Below, piece by piece: positions 10,472 to 21,113 of a stretch of DNA of 64,000 nucleotides. Position 1 is the first letter of the stretch, and each line of letters opens with the position of its first letter. Made by a program: the position numbers and the translations under genes. The stretch covers positions 88,423-152,422 of the forward strand of contig JALFGN010000065.1 of NCBI GenBank assembly GCA_022777285.1. Direction: 5' to 3'. Source of the stretch: Blautia sp. (lineage in GTDB: Bacteria; Bacillota; Clostridia; Lachnospirales; Lachnospiraceae). The notes under the pieces were generated by a model. The model had not been told where the DNA came from. It was given only the letters and a program-made list of their open reading frames with translations, and did not search any database.

Positions 10472-10637
10472 GATGAAATCCTTTCTGAAAAATAATATAG
10501 TAGCTATTCTTTCAGTATAGCAGAAGGAAGAGAGGCAGGCAATGCAGAAAATCTTTTTTGCGTCTTTTCCATCGTATTTTTGCATAAACTCTATTATTAC
10601 TGTGGACGAAGCTTTGCCCGTCCGGGAGGTTGAAAAT

Positions 10638-13235
10638 ATGTATGAAGATCTGACAGGAGAGGAATTGTGCAAAAGATGGAATACAGATGAACAGAAAGGG
10701 CTGACATGGAAGGAAGCAGAGCGTCGTCTTTTGGAACAGGGAGAAAATACACTGAAAAAGGGAAAAGAGCGGACGATTCTGGATATGATTCAGGAACAGC
10801 TCAATGATCCGATGATTTTTGTATTGTTCATGGCGGCATCTATTTCTCTGCTTCTGCGGGAATTCGGTGACACAGGAATTATACTTTTGGTTATTTTTCT
10901 GAATACAACGATAGGAGTTATACAGGAGGGAAGAGCAAAGAAGGCGATGGAAGCACTGAAGAAAATGACAGCTCCTGAAGCAGTTGTGAAGCGTGAGGGC
11001 GTGTATAAAAAAATTTCTGCATCAAAAATCGTGTGTGGGGATGTAGTGAAACTGGAGGCCGGGGATCAGATCCCTGCGGATATCCGTTTGCTGACTTGTC
11101 GGGGACTTGAGACAAATGAGTCTGCACTGACCGGGGAATCCTTGCCGGTACGTAAAGAAACAAAGAGGATTTCAAAAGGAAGTCCGATGGCAGAATGGAA
11201 AAACATGGTTTTTATGTTGACGGAAGTCAGAAAAGGAAGTGCAGAAGGAATCGTTGTTGCGACAGGAATGGACACAGAGCTGGGAAAAATTGCACATATG
11301 ATCAACGAAACAAAAGGTGAGATGACTCCGCTTCAGAAACGTTTGGGAGAGTTAGGGAAAACGCTCAGTGTGGGAGCGGTTGGTCTTTGCATGGTTTTGT
11401 TTCTTCTGGGAATTGTGCAGCATAGAAATATTCTGCAGATGCTTTTACTTTCCATTTCTCTTGCAGTAGCAGCTATACCAGAGGGGCTTCCTGCAGTAGT
11501 GACGATCGTACTGGCTCTTGGAGTGGCAAGAATGGCAAAGGCAAATACAATTATCCGAAAACTTCCTGCAGTCGAGACCCTGGGATCCGTCGGGGTTATA
11601 TGTTCGGATAAAACAGGGACATTAACACAAAACAAAATGAAAGTAGTAAAAGTATATGGGAATAACAAGCTTTTACCTGTGAATCAGATGCGCAAAAGGG
11701 AGTTCCCGAAGTTGATGGAAGGATTTTTATTATGCAACAACAGTGTTCTCGGAAAACAGGAGATTGGAGATTCTACAGAATTGGCTTTGCTGCATATGGG
11801 AAAGGAAATGGGATATACCAGAGAGAAGATGGAGGAAAGATATCCAAGAGTAAGGGAAATACCTTTTGATTCAGAAAAAAAATATATGATTACGGTACAT
11901 AAAGACGGAAATAACGAGACCGCTTATGTAAAAGGGGCCTGTGATTACCTTTTGGAATGCTGTAGTTTCTGGTGGGTGGATGGTGTGGCAGTACCAATGA
12001 CCCAGGTGCACAGAATGAAAATCCGGATGGTAATGGAAAGTATGGCCAGGGAAGGACTCCGGGTACTTGCCCTTGCTTTTAAACAGTATGTGAAGGAGCA
12101 GACGGAAAAGGAGATTATGAGAAGTCTCACATTTGCGGGACTGGCAGGGATGATGGATCCGCCAAGACCAAAGGTTCAACAGTCAGTTAGAAGATTGAAA
12201 CAGGCAGGTGTACAGGTAGTTATGATCACAGGGGATTATAAAGATACTGCATTTGCTGTGGCAAGAAATATCGGAATTGCAGAATCTTTTGATCAATGCA
12301 TGACAGGGATGGAACTGGATGTGATGCCCGAGGCTGTTTTTGAAGAAAAAATGAAAAATATCCGTGTATTTGCAAGAGTTACACCTGCTCATAAGGTGAA
12401 AATCGTAAAACGTTTCCGGGAAAATGGTGAAATTGTGGCTATGACAGGAGATGGGGTCAATGATGCACCTTCTCTTCAGGCGGCAGATATAGGCATTGCC
12501 ATGGGAGCAAACGGAACAGATGTGGCAAAGAATGCGGCAGACATGATATTGACCGATGATAATTTTGCAACCATTGAAAGGGCTATGGAAGAAGGGAGAG
12601 GTATTTATGTAAATATAAAAAAATCAATTTTATTCCTTTTGTCTTCTAATTTTGGAGAAATTCTTACCATGTTTGCGGCAGTTTTATTTTCTTTGCCGAC
12701 ACCTCTGAAAGCAAGTCATATTCTATGGGTCAATCTGATTACGGATTCCTTGCCGGCTCTTGCTCTTGGTGTGGATAAAAATGACTGGAAAGCCCTTATG
12801 AGTCAGAGACCACGAGAACCGAAAGAGGGAATTTTTGCACAGGGAGGATGGTTCTGTACGATTTTTTACGGTCTGCTGATCGGAAGTATCACATTATACG
12901 CTTTTTTTAAAGGCGGGCAGACCTATGCATTTACAGTACTTGGAATATCCCAGTTGTTTCATGCAATCGGTATGCGGGATCGGGAAAAGTCTGTATTTTG
13001 CATGAATCATCTGGAAAATCCGTTTATGATCGTTGCTTTTTTTCTTGGAATCGGATTACAGGCAGCAGTTACAGAAATTCCATGGCTGGTGGAAGTTTTT
13101 CAGATTCATCGCCTGTCCTTAGGAGAATGGTGGTGGCTGATCAAGGTTTCTGCAATTCCTTTGCTTGCACATGAATTGCTTCTTTTGCAGGATTTTTTAA
13201 TGGAAATTGCATATAAAAATAAAAAACCCAGTTAA
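10638..13235 (+). CDS. Calcium-transporting-type P-type ATPase (P2)
   Basis: CSDKTGTLTQNKM, TGES, PEGLP, MTGDGVNDAPSLQAADIGIAMG; start taken at MYEDLTGEELCKRW. Confidence 0.92.
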   Translation: MYEDLTGEELCKRWNTDEQKGLTWKEAERRLLEQGENTLKKGKERTILDMIQEQLNDPMIFVLFMAASISLLLREFGDTGIILLVIFLNTTIGVIQEGRAKKAMEALKKMTAPEAVVKREGVYKKISASKIVCGDVVKLEAGDQIPADIRLLTCRGLETNESALTGESLPVRKETKRISKGSPMAEWKNMVFMLTEVRKGSAEGIVVATGMDTELGKIAHMINETKGEMTPLQKRLGELGKTLSVGAVGLCMVLFLLGIVQHRNILQMLLLSISLAVAAIPEGLPAVVTIVLALGVARMAKANTIIRKLPAVETLGSVGVICSDKTGTLTQNKMKVVKVYGNNKLLPVNQMRKREFPKLMEGFLLCNNSVLGKQEIGDSTELALLHMGKEMGYTREKMEERYPRVREIPFDSEKKYMITVHKDGNNETAYVKGACDYLLECCSFWWVDGVAVPMTQVHRMKIRMVMESMAREGLRVLALAFKQYVKEQTEKEIMRSLTFAGLAGMMDPPRPKVQQSVRRLKQAGVQVVMITGDYKDTAFAVARNIGIAESFDQCMTGMELDVMPEAVFEEKMKNIRVFARVTPAHKVKIVKRFRENGEIVAMTGDGVNDAPSLQAADIGIAMGANGTDVAKNAADMILTDDNFATIERAMEEGRGIYVNIKKSILFLLSSNFGEILTMFAAVLFSLPTPLKASHILWVNLITDSLPALALGVDKNDWKALMSQRPREPKEGIFAQGGWFCTIFYGLLIGSITLYAFFKGGQTYAFTVLGISQLFHAIGMRDREKSVFCMNHLENPFMIVAFFLGIGLQAAVTEIPWLVEVFQIHRLSLGEWWWLIKVSAIPLLAHELLLLQDFLMEIAYKNKKPS

Positions 13236-13270
13236 AAAGGGCGTAATTTCCACGAAAATGCAAGAAGTGC

Positions 13271-13300
13271 TTGACATTAAGTCATACACTGTCATACAAT
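13271..13300 (+). promoter_or_regulatory. Sigma-A-type promoter upstream of the aminotransferase gene
   Basis: TTGACA - 18 nt - TACAAT, about 45 nt before the start codon. Confidence 0.6.
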
Positions 13301-13345
13301 ACTGCTTAGCAAAATAAAAATCGATAAAATACCAGGAGGAGAGCC

Positions 13346-14626
13346 ATGACACCGTATAAAGAGCTGAGTAAAGAACAGTTACAGGTGCTGAAAGCCCAGT
13401 TAGATAAAGAATTTGAAGAAGTAAAAGCAAAAGGTCTGAGTCTTGACATGTCCAGAGGTAAGCCGTCTAAGAAACAGCTGGAACTGGCTATGGATATGCT
13501 GGAAGAATTAAAGAGTACAGATAAATTAAAATGTGAAGCAGGAATTGACTGCCGCAACTACGGTCTTCTGGATGGTATACCGGAAGCAAGAAGACTTCTG
13601 GGAGCGATGACAGAGGTTACTGCAGACCAGATTATTATATTTGGAAATTCCAGTTTGAATGTAATGTTTGATACAATCTCACGTTCTATGACACACGGTG
13701 TATGCGGCAATACTCCCTGGTGTAAACTGGATAAAGTAAAATTCCTGTGTCCTGCACCGGGATATGACCGTCACTTTAAAATTACAGAATATTTCGGAAT
13801 TGAAATGATCACAGTACCTATGACGCCTACCGGTCCGGATATGGATATGGTAGAAGAACTGGTAAGTTCAGATCCTGCAATCAAAGGAATCTGGTGTGTA
13901 CCGAAATATTCCAATCCACAGGGAATCACTTATTCAGAAGAGACCGTAAAGCGGTTTGCAAGACTGAAACCGGCAGCAGAAGACTTCCGTATCTTCTGGG
14001 ATAATGCTTATTGTATCCATCATCTGTATGAAGAGAAAGATTTCCTTCTGGAGATTCTGGAAGAATGTGAAAAAGCAGGAAATCCGGATCTTGCATATAA
14101 ATTTATTTCAACATCAAAGGTAAGCTTTCCGGGTTCCGGTATTGCAGCGGTTGCTTCCTCTCCAAGAAATCTGGCAGATTTTAAGAAACATATGGCTATT
14201 CAGACAATCGGTCATGATAAAATCAATCAGCTGAGACATGTTCGTTTCTTTAAAGATATCGATGGAATGCACGAGCATATGAAGAAACATGCAGAAATTC
14301 TCAGACCAAAATTTGAAGCAGTGGAAAATACGCTGGAAAGAGAACTGGGAGGCCTTGGAATCGGAGAATGGACCAATCCCAAAGGTGGATATTTCATTTC
14401 TTTTGAATCTATGGAAGGATGTGCAAAAGCCATTGTTGCAAAGGCAGCAGAAGCAGGCGTGAAAATGACAGAAGCAGGAGCAACTTATCCGTATGGCATG
14501 GATCCGCATGATACGAACATCCGTATTGCACCAAGTTTCCCGACACTGGAAGAACTGCAGCTTGCTACAGAAATCTTTGTTTTGAGTGTGAAGCTGGTAA
14601 GTGTGGAAAAACTTCTGGCACAGTAA
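13346..14626 (+). CDS. PLP-dependent aminotransferase, class I/II fold (Aminotran_MocR / type Ic AspAT-like)
   Basis: LSLDMSRGKPSKKQLELAMDM..., GIWCVPKYSNPQGITYSEE, STSKVSFPGSGIAAVASS. Confidence 0.88.
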   Translation: MTPYKELSKEQLQVLKAQLDKEFEEVKAKGLSLDMSRGKPSKKQLELAMDMLEELKSTDKLKCEAGIDCRNYGLLDGIPEARRLLGAMTEVTADQIIIFGNSSLNVMFDTISRSMTHGVCGNTPWCKLDKVKFLCPAPGYDRHFKITEYFGIEMITVPMTPTGPDMDMVEELVSSDPAIKGIWCVPKYSNPQGITYSEETVKRFARLKPAAEDFRIFWDNAYCIHHLYEEKDFLLEILEECEKAGNPDLAYKFISTSKVSFPGSGIAAVASSPRNLADFKKHMAIQTIGHDKINQLRHVRFFKDIDGMHEHMKKHAEILRPKFEAVENTLERELGGLGIGEWTNPKGGYFISFESMEGCAKAIVAKAAEAGVKMTEAGATYPYGMDPHDTNIRIAPSFPTLEELQLATEIFVLSVKLVSVEKLLAQ

Positions 14627-14630
14627 TAAG

Positions 14631-14676
14631 ACAGGCGATGCTTTGCCGAATGGAGTAGGGCATCGCCTGTTTTTTA
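14631..14676 (+). terminator. Intrinsic terminator
   Basis: ACAGGCGATGC ... GCATCGCCTGT followed by TTTTTT. Confidence 0.85.
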
Positions 14677-14741
14677 TATGTGCAGCACAATGTACTTTAC
14701 TTCGACAGATGAAATAAGCTAGAATAAAAAGAAAAAAGGGG

Positions 14742-16163
14742 TTGAGTATGATGAAACAGAAAAAAAGCAGAAAGAGCAAGTATGCAAAAGCAAAAAAAAT
14801 TGTTCTTGGGATTCTGCTTGCATATATAGCAGTGCTGTTGATCATCTACGGAGCAGGTGTATTCTATTTTTCCAAGCACTTTTTTCTGGGAGCACAGATA
14901 AATGGAGCAGATTGTTCCGGGAAAACAGTAAAAGAGGTAGAGACATCCATTGCAGATGAAATTGCATCTTATGCATTGACTATAAAAGAACGGGGAAAGA
15001 ATACAGAAGTAATTACAGCAACAGGAATTGAACTGACTTATGTGAAAGACGGTAAGATCCAGGAATTAATGGAAAAACAGAATCCTTTTCTATGGTTTTT
15101 ATCATTTGCTGAAAACAATGCGCATACCATGTCAGCAACGACTGCTTTTAGTGAAGAAAAACTGACAAAAGTGATCCTGGGTCTGAACTGTTTTGCAGAA
15201 GAAACGATTCAGCAGCCGGAAGATGCACATCTGGAAATGGGTGAAAACGGGTATGAAATCATTCCTGAGAAAGAGGGAAATGCTCTTGATCAGGAAAAAA
15301 CAACAGCAGTCATCCGGGAAGCGATTGCAGCCGGTAAGACAGAAATCGATCTGCAGAAAGAAGACTGTTATCTCAAACCGTCTGTTTATGAAAATGATAA
15401 AACGCTGATTTCTCAAAGAGATCAGAGCAATCAGTACTTAAAGGCAACCATTACCTTTGACTTTTCTGACAGGCAGGAGGTTGTGGATAAAAATGTAATC
15501 AAAGACTGGCTTACAACCAATGATGAGCAGGAAATTGTATTAGATGAAGAAAAAGTAAAAGAATATGTAGTTGCCATGGCAAAGAAATACGATACGTTTG
15601 GATATCCGAGAAAATTCAAAACCTCTTATGGAGAAACCATAACTGTAAGCGGTGGTGATTATGGATGGCTGATTGCCAGAAATGATACAACTGCAAAGCT
15701 GATCGAAGCAATCAAGAGCGGAAAATCACAGACAATGGAACCTGATTATACATATAAAGGATATGTGCGTGATACAGATGATATAGGAAATACTTATGTG
15801 GAAATCAGTCTGGCAAGACAGCATATGTGGTTCTATAAAGACGGACAGCTCCTTGTAGATACGGATGTGGTAACCGGTAATCACAACCAGGGCCTGGATA
15901 CCCATACAGGTGTTTATGGAATTATGTATAAAGAAAGAAACGCAACGCTGGTAGGGGAAAATTATTCTTCACCAGTGAAATATTGGATGCCTTTCTATGC
16001 CAATACCGGAATTCATGATGCTAGCTGGCGTACCGTATTTGGAGGAACGGAGTATATAAATAATGGTTCTCATGGATGTGTCAATACGCCGGAAGCAAAT
16101 GCAGAGAAAATATTTAACAATATTGAAAAAGGTGTGCCGGTTGTTGTTTATGATAACCAGTAA
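14742..16163 (+). CDS. L,D-transpeptidase (YkuD) with N-terminal TM and peptidoglycan-binding-type region
   Basis: ISLARQHMWFYKDGQLLVDTDVVTGNH ... HDASWRTVFGGTEYINNGSHGCVNTPEANAE (HGCVN catalytic motif). Confidence 0.93.
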   Translation: MSMMKQKKSRKSKYAKAKKIVLGILLAYIAVLLIIYGAGVFYFSKHFFLGAQINGADCSGKTVKEVETSIADEIASYALTIKERGKNTEVITATGIELTYVKDGKIQELMEKQNPFLWFLSFAENNAHTMSATTAFSEEKLTKVILGLNCFAEETIQQPEDAHLEMGENGYEIIPEKEGNALDQEKTTAVIREAIAAGKTEIDLQKEDCYLKPSVYENDKTLISQRDQSNQYLKATITFDFSDRQEVVDKNVIKDWLTTNDEQEIVLDEEKVKEYVVAMAKKYDTFGYPRKFKTSYGETITVSGGDYGWLIARNDTTAKLIEAIKSGKSQTMEPDYTYKGYVRDTDDIGNTYVEISLARQHMWFYKDGQLLVDTDVVTGNHNQGLDTHTGVYGIMYKERNATLVGENYSSPVKYWMPFYANTGIHDASWRTVFGGTEYINNGSHGCVNTPEANAEKIFNNIEKGVPVVVYDNQ

Positions 16164-16247
16164 CATTGACAAAGAAGCATAAATTGATTAGTATAAAAGT
16201 AAATGTAAAAACACAGAAAAATGATAGAAATCATAAGGGAGAAAGAT

Positions 16248-17279
16248 ATGAATATAGTAGTTTTGGCAGGAGGAAACAGTACGGAAAGAGAAGTTTCCAT
16301 TTCATCCGGTGAGGGAGTCTGTGCAGCCTTGCGTAAGAAAAAACACAGAGCCGTCCTGGTAGATGTGTATTTCGGAAAAGAATCATGGGGAGACGAGATG
16401 TTTCCGGAATCCTATGATATTGATGCAGAAGTGGCTTATATGAAAAAGATGAGCAGCTATGTGGAAACAACTGCCCATACCAGAAAAGAATTTTTTGGCC
16501 CGAATGTACTGGAAATCTGTAAAGCGGCAGATATTGTATTTCTGGCACTTCATGGATCAAACGGAGAAGACGGAAAGGTACAGTCCGTGTTTGATCTGAT
16601 GGGAATTCCTTATACAGGAACCGGTCCTTTGAGCAGTGGTATGGCAATGGATAAAGGCATTACAAAGATGGTATTTGAAGCACAGGGAGTCCCAACACCA
16701 AAAGGTGTCACACTTGTGAAAGGGAAAACCAATACAGAACTGGAAGAGTATGATATGACATTTCCGGTTGTTGTAAAACCATGTTGTGGCGGCTCCAGTG
16801 TAGGTGTCTGCATCGCCAATGACGAAGAGGAATATGAAAAAGCACTGGAAGAAGCATTTTCCTATGAAAATGAAGTAGTAGTCGAACAGTATATCAGTGG
16901 AAGAGAATTTTCTGTTGCAGTGGTGGAGGGAAAAGCATACCCGGTGATTGAGATTGCTCCGATTCAGGGATTTTATGATTATAAAAATAAATACAGTGCA
17001 GGTTCCACGATCGAAACCTGTCCTGCTGATATCAGTGAAGAACAGACAAGAAAAATGCAGAAATATGCAGAGCTTGGCTATAAAGTGCTGGGACTGCAGG
17101 CATATGGAAGACTGGACTTTATTATGAACGAGCAGGGAGAGATGTATTGTCTGGAAGCCAACACCCTTCCGGGTATGACACCGACCAGCCTGATTCCTCA
17201 GGAAGCAAAAGTAATCGGAATTGATTATCCGGATCTTTGTGAAAAACTGATTGAAGTTTCTTTGAAAAAATATAGATAA
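16248..17279 (+). CDS. ddl: D-alanine--D-alanine ligase
   Basis: VVLAGGNSTEREVSISSG, LHGSNGEDGKVQ, KPCCGGSSVGV, EANTLPGMTPTSLIPQEA. Confidence 0.94.
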   Translation: MNIVVLAGGNSTEREVSISSGEGVCAALRKKKHRAVLVDVYFGKESWGDEMFPESYDIDAEVAYMKKMSSYVETTAHTRKEFFGPNVLEICKAADIVFLALHGSNGEDGKVQSVFDLMGIPYTGTGPLSSGMAMDKGITKMVFEAQGVPTPKGVTLVKGKTNTELEEYDMTFPVVVKPCCGGSSVGVCIANDEEEYEKALEEAFSYENEVVVEQYISGREFSVAVVEGKAYPVIEIAPIQGFYDYKNKYSAGSTIETCPADISEEQTRKMQKYAELGYKVLGLQAYGRLDFIMNEQGEMYCLEANTLPGMTPTSLIPQEAKVIGIDYPDLCEKLIEVSLKKYR

Positions 17280-17291
17280 ACAGGAGCTGTT

Positions 17292-18662
17292 ATGAAAAAT
17301 CTTACATTGGAAAATATTGCAAAGGCCTGTGGAGGTGTCTACAGAGGAAAAGCGGAAATGGCAGCAATGGAAGTTTCCCATATTTCCACAGACAGTCGAA
17401 AAGTAGAAAAAGGCGGGCTGTTTGTACCTATTAAAGGGGCCAGAGTGGATGCTCATGATTTTATTGAATCGGTGATGGCAGCAGGAGCATTGTGTACATT
17501 GAGTGAAAAAGATTTGGGAGAAAAGGAATATCCATATATTCAGGTAACCGCTTCTCTTCAGGCAGTGAAAGATATTGCGGAATTTTATCTGGCACAGCTT
17601 GGAATCCCGGTTGTAGGAATTACGGGAAGTGTGGGCAAGACCAGTACCAAGGAAATGATTGCGGCAGTTCTGGAACAGAAATTCAAAGTATTGAAAACGC
17701 AGGGGAATTTTAATAATGAGCTTGGGCTTCCTCTGACAGTATTCGGATTAAGACCGGAACATGAGATTGCTGTGTTGGAAATGGGAATCAGTGATTTCGG
17801 TGAGATGCATCGTCTTGCAAAAATTGCACGGCCGGATACTTGTGTGATTACCAATATTGGTTTGTGCCATCTGGAGTTTCTCAAATCAAGAGATGGAATT
17901 TTAAAGGCAAAAACAGAAATTTTTGATTTCCTGAAACCAGAAGGACACATCATTCTCAATGGGGATGATGACAAGTTGGTTACTGTGAAAGAAGCCAAAG
18001 GTGTGAAACCGGTATTTTTCGGTATCGAGAATCATGAAGGCATCTGGGCAGACGAAATCGAAAGTCAGGGGCTGAAGGGAATTTCCTGCAGAATTCATGT
18101 AGGAGAGGAAAGTTTCTCTGTTTTAATTCCGATTCCTGGCCGTCACATGGTGTACAATGCCCTGGCAGGAACAGCGGTAGGTCTCACTTATGGTCTGACG
18201 CTGGCTGAGATTCAGGCAGGAATTGAAAGTCTGCAGTCTTTAAGCGGAAGATTTCATATTCTTGAAGCAGCAGGTAAGACAATTATCGATGACTGTTACA
18301 ATGCAAATCCGGTTTCTATGAAAGCTTCTTTGGAAGTATTGCAGGATGCACTGGGGCGTAAAGTTGCAATTCTTGGTGATATGGGAGAGTTGGGTGTCAA
18401 TGAAGTGGAAATGCATAGAGAAGTTGGAGCGTTTGCCGCATCCAGAGACATTGATCTGATCGTATGTACAGGAACGTTGTCAAAAGAGATGGCAGAAGCG
18501 GCTCGTAAGGCAGCACCGGAAAAACAGGTAGAATACTTCCCGGACAGAGCAGCACTTTTCGAAGCACTTCCGAATCTGGTTAAGGATGGAGATACTGTGC
18601 TTGTAAAAGCATCTCACTTCATGCAGTTTGATAAAGTGGTAGAATCATTGAAAGAAAAATAA
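17292..18662 (+). CDS. murF: UDP-N-acetylmuramoyl-tripeptide--D-alanyl-D-alanine ligase
   Basis: ISTDSRKVEKGGLFVPIKG, GITGSVGKTSTKEMIAAVL, EMGISDFGEMHRLAKIARPD. Confidence 0.95.
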   Translation: MKNLTLENIAKACGGVYRGKAEMAAMEVSHISTDSRKVEKGGLFVPIKGARVDAHDFIESVMAAGALCTLSEKDLGEKEYPYIQVTASLQAVKDIAEFYLAQLGIPVVGITGSVGKTSTKEMIAAVLEQKFKVLKTQGNFNNELGLPLTVFGLRPEHEIAVLEMGISDFGEMHRLAKIARPDTCVITNIGLCHLEFLKSRDGILKAKTEIFDFLKPEGHIILNGDDDKLVTVKEAKGVKPVFFGIENHEGIWADEIESQGLKGISCRIHVGEESFSVLIPIPGRHMVYNALAGTAVGLTYGLTLAEIQAGIESLQSLSGRFHILEAAGKTIIDDCYNANPVSMKASLEVLQDALGRKVAILGDMGELGVNEVEMHREVGAFAASRDIDLIVCTGTLSKEMAEAARKAAPEKQVEYFPDRAALFEALPNLVKDGDTVLVKASHFMQFDKVVESLKEK

Positions 18663-18669
18663 AAAAGAT

Positions 18670-18709
18670 AAGAAATGCAGGCATGGTCTTTATGCCTGCA
18701 TTTCTTTTA
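18670..18709. terminator. Bidirectional terminator between convergent murF and plsC-like genes
   Basis: AAGAAATGCAGGCAT ... ATGCCTGCATTTCTT. Confidence 0.85.
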
Positions 18710-19424
18710 ACATATTCAGAATAACATTCTGTGTATAGAGTCCAAGATGTTTTTTATCCTCTTTGGAGAGCTGTTCGGGATAAATAGGTTTTCCATATTC
18801 CACAATTACTTTGGCAGGTTTGATTTTCGGAAACTGTGCTTCAAAAATCTCAGCGGAGTTATGAATGGCAATTGGAATAATGGGGCATCCGGATTTTGTG
18901 GCAATTTTAAAACTGCCCTCGTGGAAAGGAAGCAGTTCCAGTTCGCTCTCACCTTTGTTTCTGGTTCCTTCCGGGAAAATGCAGATGGAAATACCATTTT
19001 TTATTTTGTCAATGGCTGTTAAAATGGTTTTCAGTCCTTCTTTGATATCTTTCCTGTCCAGAAACAGACAATGAAGATAAGTCATCCATGTGGACAGAAG
19101 AGGAATCGGTTCCATCTCTTTTTTGGCAACATAGCCGGTGGGGTCCGGACACATTACATAGGTAAGAAGAATATCAAAGAAACTTCTGTGATTGCCTATG
19201 TAGAGAACTGCCGTATCACGGGGAACATTTTCGTGTCCTTTTACAGTAATGTCTGAGCCTGTAATTTTCAGGATAAAACGAAATACTGCCTGAATGATAC
19301 GGAGAGAGCTGATATCTTTTGTCCGTTTGTTATATTTTCCTATAATCCATTCTACAAGAAGGATAGGAATGGACAGAATCAGATATCCAATTACTACAAT
19401 GCATACTAAAATAAAACGTAACAT
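18690..19424 (-). CDS. 1-acyl-sn-glycerol-3-phosphate acyltransferase (PlsC family)
   Basis: GNHRSFFDILLTY (HxxxxD-type box), ICIFPEGTRNKGE. Confidence 0.92.
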   Translation of the reverse strand: MLRFILVCIVVIGYLILSIPILLVEWIIGKYNKRTKDISSLRIIQAVFRFILKITGSDITVKGHENVPRDTAVLYIGNHRSFFDILLTYVMCPDPTGYVAKKEMEPIPLLSTWMTYLHCLFLDRKDIKEGLKTILTAIDKIKNGISICIFPEGTRNKGESELELLPFHEGSFKIATKSGCPIIPIAIHNSAEIFEAQFPKIKPAKVIVEYGKPIYPEQLSKEDKKHLGLYTQNVILNMLKEMQA

Positions 19425-19602
19425 TGCAACCGCCTTTCTATACCGTTTGGTATATTCGTGTTTGTTATCTATTATACGAAAAAAAGAAACTTGTTTCAAG
19501 CCCCTGCAAGGATGTTCGTCAAAATATGTAAAAACAACTTGAAAAAAACAATGATTTGTAGTAACGTATCTAATACACGTTTATTTGTTTATGGGGGAAA
19601 AG

Positions 19603-21003
19603 ATGGAAAGGCAAGGTATATTCAAAAAACTGATTGGGGATAAAAAATTTTACAAAATGATTCTGATGATCGCAGTGCCGATTATGATCCAGAATGGAAT
19701 CACAAATTTTGTCAGCCTTCTGGACAATATTATGGTAGGGCGGATCGGGACAGAACAGATGTCGGGAGCGGCAATTGTCAATCAGTTGATTTTTGTGTAC
19801 AATCTCTGTATTTTCGGAGGTGTTTCCGGAGCCGGTATTTTTACTGCTCAGTATTTCGGACAAAAGGACGATGAAGGGGTAAGAAATACTTTCCGGTACA
19901 AGCTCTGGATGGCATGCATTCTTACGGTTGCTACGATTGTATTGATGCTGGCAGGCGGAGAAACTTTAATCAATTTGTATCTTCACGGAGAAGGAAGCCG
20001 TGAAAATGCAGCGGCAACGCTTCTTTACGGCAAACAGTATCTGGTTATTATGCTGGCAGGACTTCCGCCATTTATGCTGGTGCAGGTTTATGCAAGTACC
20101 CTTCGTGAATGTGGAGAGACAGTATTGCCAATGAAAGCCGGAATTACAGCAGTTGTGATCAATCTGGTATTCAATTATGTCTTAATATACGGAAAGTTTG
20201 GTTTTCCTGTACTTGGCGTGCAGGGTGCTGCAATTGCAACCGTACTTTCCAGGTATGTGGAAGCAGTGATTGTAGTCGGCTGGACGCACACGCACAAAGA
20301 GAAGAATCCTTATGCAGAGGGACTTTATCAGACCTTAAAGGTTCCGGCTTTTCTGACAAAAAAAATCCTGATCAAGGGTACACCACTGCTTTTGAATGAG
20401 ACTCTGTGGGCGGCAGGTATGGCGATGCTTACCCAGTGTTATTCCGTAAGAGGACTCAATGTAGTAGCAGCTTTAAATATCTCTAACACGATTAATAATG
20501 TATTTAATATTGTATTTATTGCGCTTGGAGATTCGGTAGCAATTGTGGTAGGACAACTTCTTGGAGCCGGTGATATGAAGAAAGCCAGAGATACTGACAC
20601 AAAGATGATTGCATTTTCAGTGTTCTGCTGTACGCTCGTTGCTGCAATCATGCTGCTTATGGCGCCTCTGTTTCCAATGCTTTATAATACCAATCAGGAA
20701 GCTAGAGAACTGGGCAAATATTTTATTATGGCAACAGCAATTTTCATGCCGCAGAATGCATTTCTTCATGCAACGTATTTTACTCTTCGGTCCGGGGGAA
20801 GAACCATTGTCACGTTCTTGTTTGACAGTGTATTTATCTGGTGTGTCAGCGTATCCATTGCATTTACACTAAGTCGTTTTACCACACTTCCTGTCATTGC
20901 CATTTATGTAATGGTTCAGCTTGGAGATATTATCAAATGTGTAATCGGATTTATACTGGTCAAAAAAGGGGTATGGCTGCAGAATATTGTAACAAGTGAC
21001 TGA
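19603..21003 (+). CDS. MATE-family efflux transporter
   Basis: IAVPIMIQNGITNFVSLLDNIMVGRIGTEQMSGAAIVNQLIFV; about 12 TM segments. Confidence 0.93.
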   Translation: MERQGIFKKLIGDKKFYKMILMIAVPIMIQNGITNFVSLLDNIMVGRIGTEQMSGAAIVNQLIFVYNLCIFGGVSGAGIFTAQYFGQKDDEGVRNTFRYKLWMACILTVATIVLMLAGGETLINLYLHGEGSRENAAATLLYGKQYLVIMLAGLPPFMLVQVYASTLRECGETVLPMKAGITAVVINLVFNYVLIYGKFGFPVLGVQGAAIATVLSRYVEAVIVVGWTHTHKEKNPYAEGLYQTLKVPAFLTKKILIKGTPLLLNETLWAAGMAMLTQCYSVRGLNVVAALNISNTINNVFNIVFIALGDSVAIVVGQLLGAGDMKKARDTDTKMIAFSVFCCTLVAAIMLLMAPLFPMLYNTNQEARELGKYFIMATAIFMPQNAFLHATYFTLRSGGRTIVTFLFDSVFIWCVSVSIAFTLSRFTTLPVIAIYVMVQLGDIIKCVIGFILVKKGVWLQNIVTSD

Positions 21004-21012
21004 AAAGAATGA

Positions 21013-21047
21013 AAACAGATCTGTGTAATAACAGGTCTGTTTTTTTG
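21013..21047 (+). terminator. Intrinsic terminator after MATE gene
   Basis: AACAGATCTGT ... ACAGGTCTGTTTTTTT. Confidence 0.75.
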
Positions 21048-21113
21048 TGGAAGCGTTCTGAAAAGAAATGTGATTTCATATACTATGGATGAGATGGTTT
21101 CGAAGGCGGCATT

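Noticed and set aside
16557-17456. 299-aa antisense ORF opposite ddl/murF
   Set aside because: Same artefact pattern as other antisense ORFs over conserved genes.
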